Below are positions 55,459 to 64,000 of a stretch of 64,000 nt of DNA, piece by piece. The translations under genes were made by a program, and so were the position numbers. The notes under the pieces were generated by a model. The model searched no databases. It saw nothing but the letters and a program-made list of their open reading frames with translations, and had not been told where the DNA came from. Every line of letters starts with the position of its first letter. The stretch's first letter is position 1. The stretch comes from Epichloe hybrida (lineage: Eukaryota; Ascomycota; Sordariomycetes; Hypocreales; Clavicipitaceae): the NCBI GenBank assembly GCA_019022495.1, contig JAFEKR010000007.1:806001-870000 (forward strand), written 5' to 3'.

Positions 55459-55625
55459 GCTTGCATTGCAAGCCTGACAGCTGCAGTGCAGCTGTCAACG
55501 GTCGCGAAGGTGGCTGTCAATGGCTACGTCGCAGCTGTCAACAGCTGCGACTGACCGTGTGGATGACTAATCCAAATTAATTGTGAATTATTCAATTACG
55601 TTGTGGCTGCAAGCGCAGCCACAAC
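55459..55625. repeat. Cluster of four near-perfect hairpins
   Basis: GCTTGCA/TGCAAGC (55459-55473, 1-nt spacer); TGACAGCTGCA/TGCAGCTGTCA (55475-55497, 1-nt spacer); GTCGCAGCTGT/ACAGCTGCGAC (55528-55551, 2-nt spacer); GTTGTGGCTGC/GCAGCCACAAC (55600-55625, loop AAGC). Three stems are exactly 11 bp with no mismatch. The segment is GC-balanced and unmutated in the middle of RIP-mutated DNA. No ORF. Confidence 0.9.
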
Positions 55626-56102
55626 CACAGCGCCACTAGTAATTAGGTAAGCTAGGGTAACGTAAGCAGGCTACCCTATAGCTATCTTTAATAGCGATTT
55701 TCTCTTTAAATAGAGGTTATACAAAAGTCTTACATATAGCAAATTAAAGCTAGAAAACAGGGCTTTTATTTAATGTAGGAATATTTTTTAGACTAAAATT
55801 TAGTGTATATAGGTTGCTAGTTTGTATAGTAGTAAGTTGATTTTTTGGATTTTATATATAAATGAATTTTACGGAAAATAAAAAGTGGCCTATAAGACCT
55901 CTTTAGCGGTCTAGATTCACTAATATAGTTAGTAGGTATATAAGAGGAAGAAGATCTTTTTAATCTAGCTAGATAGCTAGGCCTCTTAATCCAACAGCCG
56001 CATTGCCTATATAACGTCACTAAAATCAATTCCATTAGTATATAAGATATTATAAAAGTCATCTAGATTAAATCCTATTAGTTAATAACTGCCAAAACCT
56101 TC
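55626..56102. other. Spacer before the plus-strand Copia
   Basis: AT-rich, with an 81-codon minus-strand ORF (55817-56062) that has no family resemblance. Probably an old insertion flank. Confidence 0.4.
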
Positions 56103-56271
56103 TGTTATGTTACGTTAAATAAATATTTAACATAGTGGTTTTACTAGTCCCTAACCGTAGAGCTACACCTGTATAGCTATTGCCAGCCGGCAACTAGCTC
56201 CCTACATTTCAATAGGTTATAAGCCTAGCCTATCACTATAAAATTCTTTCTAGTGCACTTTGCGTATAGTT

Positions 56272-56560
56272 ATAGAAGACTTCCCTTCTATAAAATAGGA
56301 AGGACTTGCGAGATAGAAGCTATTCCCTTCTATAAAAAGGAATTATTATAGTTATAAAAGACTTCCTTTCTATAAAACAGGAAGTGCATAAGCAATACAA
56401 AAGCTTTTCCCTTCTTTAAAAAGGAAATTCAGTAAGTATAAAAGCTTTTCCCTTCTATAAAAAAGAAAATTTAGCGCGGATAGAAGCTTTTCCCTTCTAT
56501 AAAAAAGGAATTACAGTACAAATAGAAGACTTCCCTTCTATAAAATTAGAAGATAGATAC
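56272..56560 (+). repeat. Seven tandem hairpin units in the Copia leader
   Basis: Units begin near 56272, 56312, 56353, 56397, 56438, 56480 and 56522 (spacing 40-44 bp). Each has a (AT)AGAAG..TTCCCTTCTATAAAA..GGAA core, in which TTCC(C)TT pairs with AAGGAA around TATAA. Spacers differ. Located between primer-binding site and gag. Confidence 0.85.
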
Positions 56561-56599
56561 CAATTAACAAGATCAGGGGCCTTCTGCCCCTAATCTTAG

Positions 56600-59500
56600 T
56601 GCGTAAGAGGTTCTAAATAATTAGCTAAAAGAGCAGGTTATTAAGCAATAAGATACTATTAATCTATTATTATAGAAGCTAGAGGCTCTAACTATAGCTA
56701 TTAATAATAGAGGCATAGAGGGTGTGGAAGCTACTAAGCCCGCTAGTTAGCAGCAAGTTTAGCAGCCTATTTATCAAGATAAGGCACCTAAATCTAGCTC
56801 TGTATAAGCTACCTTTAATAATTTGATTATTAAGGAATTTAATAAAAGGGTTTATAGCTTCCCTAAGACTGCTAAGCTTAAAGGAGCTGAAAATTTCAAT
56901 TAATAGAAACAAGCCCTAGCTATCTAATTTAGAGCTTTAGGCATGCCTAATTTTCTAGATAATCTAGATATTTCTAGGGTGCTAGGGGACGCTAACTAAG
57001 CTATTATCCTTATGTTACTAAGGGATAGTTATACGGAAGGCCCCTAAGCCACTATAACTTAGTAAAAATCACCTAAAGAAGCTTATAATTTACTTATTAG
57101 GCAATATTCACATAGCGTTAAAATCCAGAGGGGGTCCCTATATTCTGAATTTCATAACCTGAATTTTTATGGATTTAAGGGGACTTTAGAAGCCTTTAAT
57201 GCAGTCTTTAATAATCTACTAGCTAGATTATTAATTTTAGGGGTCCTAATTAATCCTATAGATCAGGTTAATTAATATCTTTAATCCCTAAAATTAACCT
57301 TCCCTTAGTAGGCTAAGAGATAACGATTTAGCATGCATACAAATAGGGCTATAGGGGCTCCCTTAGATGCCCTAAATCTTCAGTTTTTAATAGCAGACCT
57401 TCTAGCTAAATAGAGGGATAAATCATCTACGGTATCTAAAGCCCTGAATTATAGGGCTAAAGACCTAGAAAAGGGTGCTAAAGATAAGAATAAGGCCCCT
57501 AAAGGTTAGAAGAAGAAGAAAGAAAGCTCTGAAGAAAATAAGGGCTCTTCTAATTCTAATAAGAAGAAAAAGAAGCAAAAGGGTTAAAAATCAGATACAA
57601 AGGATAATAAAGAGCTTACAGAGGGTTCTTTTATACTAGGAAATTACAATCTTTCTAACGGAGCCCTTAATCCGTATAAAAAACCTAGCAATTACAAGAC
57701 TAGTTATAAGAGCTCTAGCAATAGAAGCTCTAATTCTAGCTCTAGTAATTCAGATAATAAAAAGCAAGAAATTAATTCCTTAGATGGTTTTAATTATTAC
57801 AGTAAAGATATAAAAAAGGCCCTATTATATAATATAGGTTTAACCATATATATAGTTAATTCTAGGGAGGTCTTTAGGGATTATACCCCTTATAAGAAGG
57901 GGGAATCCAACCCTATTATAATTAGTGGTAGTCCTATTTATCCTAAGGGTCATGGTAGTACTGTTTTTAAGGTCCTATATCAAAAGAAACCTAATAAATA
58001 TAGGACCTTAGTGCTAAAGGACGCTTTATATTTTCCTTAGCTTAATGTTAATATAGTTAGTGGCCTTATTCACTATATATCTAGCGGTTGCTTTATAAAA
58101 AACTATCTTTATCTTAAAGATAGGTCTTATATTGCTGCCCTAGATATAGAAAAACATGGTTTTTTCTTTTACGTTAAAAACCAAACTACACTAACGTTAC
58201 ATAAAGGGCCCTGTAATAAATCTCATTATATCTAACCTTTTACCTATGCCAGCTTCAGGGGTCATAGCTATCCAATTAGCTACCCTATAGAGGTTCAAAT
58301 TCCCTCTAAAAAGCCGGATTAGTCTTCTGATTTAGACGAAATCGCTAAAATCAATGAAAATAATAATAATATTGAAGAAATCGTATAGGATAATTTAGGG
58401 GATTTAGTCCCTTCTCCAACGCCTATAGCCCTAGGTTAGGTCCCTTATAAATCTAAAGATATAGATTTAAGGGTATTAGAGGGCCTTAGTAAAGGAAAAA
58501 GGTCCCTAATACCTCCCTAAGAGGCCTATGGTTCTTAAGGGGCCTAGCAAGGGACTAATAGAGAGAGCCCTAATCTAGACCTAGATCTAGACCCTAATTT
58601 AGGCCCTAAAGACCTTTAATATCAAAAGTTACTAGAACTAGTTAGCCTATGGCATATATTATTAGGGCACCTAGGGCTTCCTTTACTAAAGAAAATAAGC
58701 CTTATAACTAAAGGAATACCTAATTTTTCTAAAATTAAGGATAAAGACTTTAAATATATAGCTTATAATCAATCTAAGGCAGTACGAAGACCTAGGAATT
58801 AGCTATCCCTAACCCCCCTAGAGCTCTAGATTAAATAGAGGGGGATACGCTAAAAATCAGCCCTATACTGTACAATAAACAGTTAATTTGCTTATTTCTA
58901 GTTAATTAAAAAACTAGATATAAGTAGGTGTTCTTATTACCTAATAAGGAAGGCCTAACTGTTTATAGGGCTATTAAGGGCTTCTTTAAAGGGCTTAAAA
59001 ATCAACTAGGTTAATATCCTAGGCACCTTCACTTTAATAGGGGCTAAGAAATCGATTCTAGTTATTAAACCTAGTTAAATTCTAAAGGGATTAAATTTAT
59101 AACTTCTAGTCCCTATATCTATAAGCAAAATAGATTAGCAGAGCGTTCTATTCATACTATTCTAGATCAATTAAGGGCTACTATCTAGTAGGCAAAATTA
59201 CCCTTATATCTATAGTGTTTTGTATTACCTATAGTTATTAACCTAGTTAATATAACTACTAATACCATAAAGGATAAAAGCCCTAAACAACTGCTAGCTA
59301 GGGAGCTAAATCAGCCTTATACAACTGATATTAGCAGTATTAGAGCCATAGGATCTCACTACGAGATTCTAATCCCCCTAGAAAAATAACCTAAAGCCTA
59401 GAAGTTAGTAGCTAGAACTATCCCCAGAAGGTTATTAGCTACACTAGGTTCTAACACCTATCTAGTGTACATCCCCTCTAAAAGGCTAGTTATAAAGACT

Positions 59501-60906
59501 AGCTTTATTAAGATTATAGAGCCTATAGGTCCTATCTCTAAAGGATTACCTAGGCTTTCTATAGGGGATAACCCTTTAGAGAGGGAAAATAATTTAGAAG
59601 ACTAAGATCTAAATTAAGGTTTAAAGGATTACCCTATAGACAACATAGGAGGTCCCCCTATAGGTTAAGAAAAACACCCTATAGGGCCTATATAACCCCC
59701 TAAGAAACCGATTCCAAAGGCCTTAGAGGAGGCCACGCCCGTAACTTCCCTAGGAAATCAGATTTTAACTCTAGACCTGGATTTTAATAAAATTACTAAC
59801 TTTAACCCTAATATTAACCCTATAGATGTTAATATTAGTTCCTCTTCTTCTCTAGATTTTATAAAAGAAATCTGCTTTAAGGTATAGGAGAAGCTAAAGG
59901 AAAATAACCCTAATAGCCCTAAACCTAAGACCTAGAAGCAAGCTATATCTAGCCCTAAAAGGGATAAATAGATAGAAGCTACGTATAAGGAATATAAACA
60001 GCTTCTAAAGGCTAGTACTTTTAAATTTATAGGGAAAGACTAAGTACCTAAGGGCCGTAAAGTACTAAAGAATAGGCTTATATATAAGCTAAAGAAGGAT
60101 AAAGAAAATAATCCTCTAAAATATAAGGCCTAACTCGTTACTAAGGGATTTATGCAAATCAAAGGTCTAGATTATCTAGAGACCTTTATAGTAATAAGCA
60201 TTTCCCCTAGCTAGAGGATTTTACTAGCCCTAGCGGCCTGAAATAACTAGGAAATCAAATAGGTTGATTTTATAGGAGCTTTTCTTAATAGTAAGCTATA
60301 ATAACAGATTTATATAGTTATTCTAGACGGATTTATTAAATTCCTTAAAGCAAATCCTAAATTAGCTAAATTAGCTAAAAGTTTTAGCTATAAACCCTCT
60401 AAAGATTAAGTAATTTCATTATAGAAGTCTTTATATAGCCTAAAACAAAGCTTAAGGGAATGGTAACAAGCACTAATTACAGTGCTAAAGTCCCTAGGAT
60501 TTAGCCCTTTAATCTCTAACCTAGCTATATTCTATAATTCCTCCACTAAAACCTTTATTATTACGTATATGGATAATTATATTCTAATTAGACTGGATTT
60601 ACCTTATATCTAAAGACTTAAAAAGGAACTTTATAAAGTCTATCTAATAGAAGATAGGGGGCTAGCTAAATTCTTTTTAGGGGTTTAAATTATATAAGAT
60701 AGACCTAATAGAGTACTAAAAATTCATTAATCTTAGTATATCTTAGAGGCTTTAAATCAATTTAATATACTAGATAGTAAGCCTATTAGCATACCTCTTT
60801 AGCTAGGCGTTTTAGCTACGTAAACCACTAAGCTTTTAATAGCTAGTGAAATCAAGCTCTATTAGTGCATTATAGGGACTATAATATACCTAATATTAGT
60901 TATAAG
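56600..60906 (+). pseudogene. Copia gag-pol, frame largely preserved, with RIP stops
   Basis: One frame stays legible over long stretches. Gag: KQALAI.FRALGMPNFLDNL, LLIRQYSHSVKIQRGSLYSE, and a lysine-rich run near 57500. Protease-like region near 57900-58100. Pre-integrase: LWHILLGHLGLPLL (58650-58690). Integrase: ITSSPYIYKQNRLAERSIHT (59100-59160). Reverse transcriptase: KGFMQIKGLDYLETF (60148-60190), VDFIGAFLNSK, SLYSLKQSLREW (60425-60470) and ITYMDNYIL (60560-60590; YVDD-type site with the second Asp changed). Nearly all internal stops are TAA/TAG where Gln or Trp belongs, i.e. single C-to-T or G-to-A events. Truncated before RNase H by the hAT-like insertion at 60907. Confidence 0.85.
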
Positions 60907-62447
60907 CAGAGTATTGTTTGTAGTGTAGTTAGTGTAGTTTTTAGGAAAATTTTGTATTTATAGTGTAGTTTTTTTTTTCTTATAGTTAATGTATTATAGT
61001 TTTTTTTTTTTGTAGTTAGTGTAGTGTATTTTTTTTTTTATAGTGTAATGTAGTGTAGTTTTTTTTTGCTTATAGTGTAGTGTAGTTAGTGTAGTTACTA
61101 ACTACACTAAATACAAAAACTACAAATATAGTGTTAGTAAAAAAAAAGTGGGCTTTTTTATTATATAAGGTTATTATAAGGATTAAAAGAAGGCTAGTTA
61201 TATAGAAGCTTTTATTATTACCTATTTTACCTAATTAGTTATATAATTTATAAAATTTACCTTTTTTTAAGGATTTTACTATAACTAGGGTAATTTATAA
61301 TATTATAACTTTTTAATAATACTATTATACCTAATACTTTATTTTACTAATATAACTTAAAGAAAAACCTTCTTATTATTTTATTTACTATTACTATTAA
61401 TTATTTTATATTTTAAAATATTATTATTATTATTTTAAATAAAAAATACCCTAAACTAATAGAATAAAATTAATTAAGAAATCTAGATAAATTACTAGAA
61501 GTTAATAAAATATATACTTAGTACTTAAATCCTATTCTTAATATAATAAGAACTTAAAAAAAGCTTAAACTATTTATTTAAGATTTAAACTAATTAAATA
61601 TTACTTTTAGCTTTATAACTCTAAAGCCTTAAGAAGTTATATATAGTAACTTTATATATCTTATTACTATAATATATAAATAAAGAATATAATAAACTAA
61701 TATTTATAATCTATTAATAAATAATTAATAGTATTATTTTAATTACCTTATATAGCTTAATTAAGCTATAAAAAATAAGTTTAACTTATTTTTTAAAATA
61801 AAACTAAGACTTACTTTTATATAATATACTATACTTATTATAAGAGCTTTAATAACTTTAATAACCTTAATTACTATTATTACTATTAATACTTAATTAC
61901 TATTACTATTATTACTTAATTACTATTATTACTATTATTTTACTTTTATTATTATTTTAAAAAAATATAAAAGAGAAAACATTTTTATAATATTAATATT
62001 TTTAAAAACCTTAAAATACTAAGTTATTAAAAACTATAGCTTTTACTATAGTAATTTACTTATAATTACTAGTATTTATATTTAAGTTATTTATTTATTA
62101 TTTATTATTTATTAAACTTTAATACTAATAATATTATAAGTAATCTTAGTAATCTTAGTAATCTTAGTAATACTAGTAATATTAGTATTATAAGCTATTA
62201 TAAGCTATTATAAGCTATAATAAGATATAATAAGCTACTTATATTAAGTTTACTAGTAGTTTTTTTTATAGTTTTTTTAAAATAAGTAATAATAATAATT
62301 TATAGAAATAGTAAATAATATAATAAGAAGGTTTTTCTTTAAGTTATATTAGGGTAATAAAGTATTAAGTTAAATAGTATTATTAAAAAAGTATAATATT
62401 ATATATAACCTTACTTAGTTATAGTAAAATTACTAAAATAATATAAT
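60907..62447 (-). mobile_element. hAT-like element, copy 3, inverted and truncated
   Basis: Starts CAGAGTATTGTTTGTAGTG, the reverse complement of the right end of copy 1, and follows copy 1 in reverse (the segment around AGATATATAAAGTTAC is identical apart from strand). It stops about 240 bp short of the expected other end, at the Copia LTR edge at 62448. Preceding octamer GTTATAAG; the partner duplication is lost. Confidence 0.82.
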
Positions 62448-64000
62448 TGTTAGTTCCACCAAGGAACGTTCGCACTAGTGCAACGAGGTTAAATTCAATG
62501 AAGTTAATAATAATAGCTAATAACTAAGAGAAGAGAAGAGAGAGAAGGAGAGAAATCTAGCTAGAAGAGAAGGTAAGCAAAAAGGGGAAAAAGTGGGGCT
62601 GCAGGGTGGTGCCACTGCTAACGGAGCGGGGTAGCTTGTGATATATCTAATTGCATCGCGTGCATCCCTTTAGTAGCTCCACTCTTTAGCCACGGTTAGA
62701 CTATCTATTATCTAAAGGTCTAAAGGAAGCTACACTAGCAGTCTCTCTTTTCTTTGTGGCTAAAGGAGCCTAAAAATATAATAAAAATCAGATTAAAGGA
62801 AAGTATACATAAGTAAATCCCTTAATAGGAATCCACGGTTCTTATTAGCTATTATGGCTTTAGTTATTCTAATTAACCTAGTTATTATAATCTATACCTA
62901 CATGCCTATTATATTAATCCTCCCCTCTGCCTAACCTTATAGGTCTCTTAACCTATCCTTTCACATAAATCATTAATTCGTTTAAATTAATTAAGGTTAA
63001 AAGGGCTAAATTTAGCAATGCCTTTGTCATCGCATTAGCTAGATTATTGCCACCGTTAATCCATCTAACTTCATAGACTTCCCTCCTCTTATATAACTGC
63101 TAAAGAGCTATAATATTAATTATCAGCTGCTTCTCTTTTATTATACCTAGCTTTATAAGGCATTTATACAATAAGAAAGAGTCCGTATAGAGAATTATTA
63201 GGATCTAAGGCATCTTTAATTAGTCCGTGATTATTTAAAGGGTAGTAAATATTGCGTACGTAATATTAGCACCTTAAACCATGCTATATAGCTTAGATAC
63301 AAGTGCGCTATAGGTTACACGCTTGCTTTTTATAGAGCTATATATAATAATATTCCCTTTTAAGGTAAAGGTATTATTCTCCTTTATTACTTTGTTACTA
63401 ATTATAATAATATATCTAATTTGTGAACTTAGATCTTTATTATTAGCAAGGGACCTATCTATAAATACAAAGAGCTTCGCTTCTTTAAGAGTTAAGGGGA
63501 TATACTATAATCCCTACTACTAATGCTTAATTTGCCACTTAAGGCATTTATTAAGTTATAAGATATTATTAGCAAAGGGTTCTTAGTATTATGCGGTAAT
63601 TAATAGGTTATATAATGCCTCTAGTTAATAGACTATTATAATATAACTTCCTTAGGCTCTTTGCTCTACGTAATCTTGCCTCGCTATTAGTAATTAAGGG
63701 TTAATTTCCTTAATCTTCTAACTTTAGCCCTTTTAGGTTAGGGTTAGGGAGTTATTAGCGTTCTAGGTTAAGATATAGCCATTAAAGATAAGGGGATTCG
63801 TAGTTATAAGGCATTGTTTTTCTTTAGCTATAAACTTCACTTTCTAGAGCTCTTTTTCTTCTTTCTTAAAGAAGTTATTATCACTAAGGCCTAGCGTGTT
63901 ATTCGTTTACATCCCTACAATACTAAAGAGGTTTTTATTATTTAGGGCCATAATTAGCAGGTAGGGATTATATATTAAGGTTATTATGTTAAGATCATCC
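62448..64000 (-). mobile_element. Ty1/copia element, minus strand, copy B, runs off the window
   Basis: Begins TGTTAGTTCCACCAAGGAACG with a hairpin (GTTCC.CCAAGGAAC) and the palindrome GCACTAGTGC. Parallel to 51740 onward but less mutated, with an unmutated GC-rich patch (62588-62720, including GGGGCTGCAGGGTGGTGCC) where copy A is TA-rich. The LTR probably ends near 62925 at a minus-strand purine run (GGCAGAGGGGAGG). Beyond it copia RNase H is legible on the minus strand (KSKRVTYS near 63340, and KEAKLFVFIDRSLA near 63480-63440). Confidence 0.78.

Larger units (their letters stand above)
56103..60906 (+). mobile_element. Ty1/copia element, plus strand, 3' part lost
   Basis: A candidate short 5' LTR (56103-56211, TGTTATGTTACG to CTACATTTCA) precedes the primer-binding 15-mer GGTTATAAGCCTAGC (56215-56229), identical to that of the Copia at 14538. 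A leader with seven hairpin repeats follows, then gag-pol. The element ends where hAT-like copy 3 starts (60907), between RT and RNase H; nothing downstream continues it. It is less decayed than the other elements. Confidence 0.8.

Noticed and set aside
56272..56560. Regularly spaced repeats resembling a CRISPR array
   Set aside because: Eukaryotic context, repeats imperfect, located between primer-binding site and gag of a Copia element; no cas genes.
55817..56912. Minus-strand ORFs of 81 and 74 codons
   Set aside because: Composition dictated by AT-rich DNA. The second is opposite the Copia gag frame, which has a far better protein signature.

Overview
The window comes from a filamentous ascomycete fungus (Pezizomycotina, probably Sordariomycetes; I cannot name the genus). 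Genes have short GT-AG introns with CTAAC/CTGAC branch sites, no operons or ribosome binding sites occur, and the protein families (APH-type phosphotransferases, fungal pseudokinases, an SRPK-like kinase, a DUF7924-type protein) are fungal. More than half of the window is extremely AT-rich, TA-dominated transposon wreckage in which former CA/TG dinucleotides read as TA. This is the signature of repeat-induced point mutation (RIP). The mix of decayed single genes and nested transposons suggests a subtelomeric or accessory (lineage-specific) region.

Layout. Positions 1-14266 are a gene-bearing island, much of it broken: an APH phosphotransferase (98-1617, minus), a hypothetical gene (1828-2331), a 203-residue hypothetical (2769-3472, minus), a second APH pseudogene (4213-5295), a probably intact small kinase (5883-6605, minus), a short-chain dehydrogenase pseudogene (6798-7944), a nuclear-looking hypothetical (8745-9505, minus) with a RIP-mutated partial copy at 10761-10906, a solo Copia LTR (9813-10082), a kinase-like pseudogene broken by a 10-bp duplication (11131-12001), and fragments of two further fungal families (12040-12407; 12870-13700). 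Positions 14267-20812 are a complete but RIP-killed Ty1/copia element with 271-bp LTRs and a perfect 5-bp target duplication. A 619-bp non-coding TRIM retrotransposon sits inside it (17368-17986), also with a perfect target duplication. Positions 20813-28870 are a second gene island, all genes on the minus strand: an ORF abutting a solo LTR (21387-22325), a hypothetical gene (23463-24119), a DUF7924-type gene (24525-26100) and an SRPK-like kinase (26887-28453).

From 28871 to the end the window is a transposon nest: a Ty3/gypsy element on the minus strand (LTRs at 29350 and 49007), a second chromodomain gypsy inside it (about 39077-46383), hAT-like non-autonomous elements with CAGAGTATTG ends (32335-34109, 34861-39076, 60907-62447, a shorter relative at 55215), an unclassified 2.1-kb insertion (36279-38394), a complex minisatellite (49224-50640), two partial Copia elements on the minus strand (51740-55214 and 62448-64000), and a less decayed Copia on the plus strand (56103-60906) whose leader carries seven hairpin repeats. 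A cluster of four near-perfect hairpins lies at 55459-55625.

The most notable points are the TRIM whose primer-binding site is complementary to its own LTR (a Tf1-like self-priming arrangement), the four-hairpin cluster, the RIP gradient across the Copia LTRs, the accumulation of broken kinase/phosphotransferase genes, and the DUF7924-type gene with a PD-(D/E)XK-like residue pattern next to an SRPK-like kinase. All domain calls were made by eye from translations; no database search was run.
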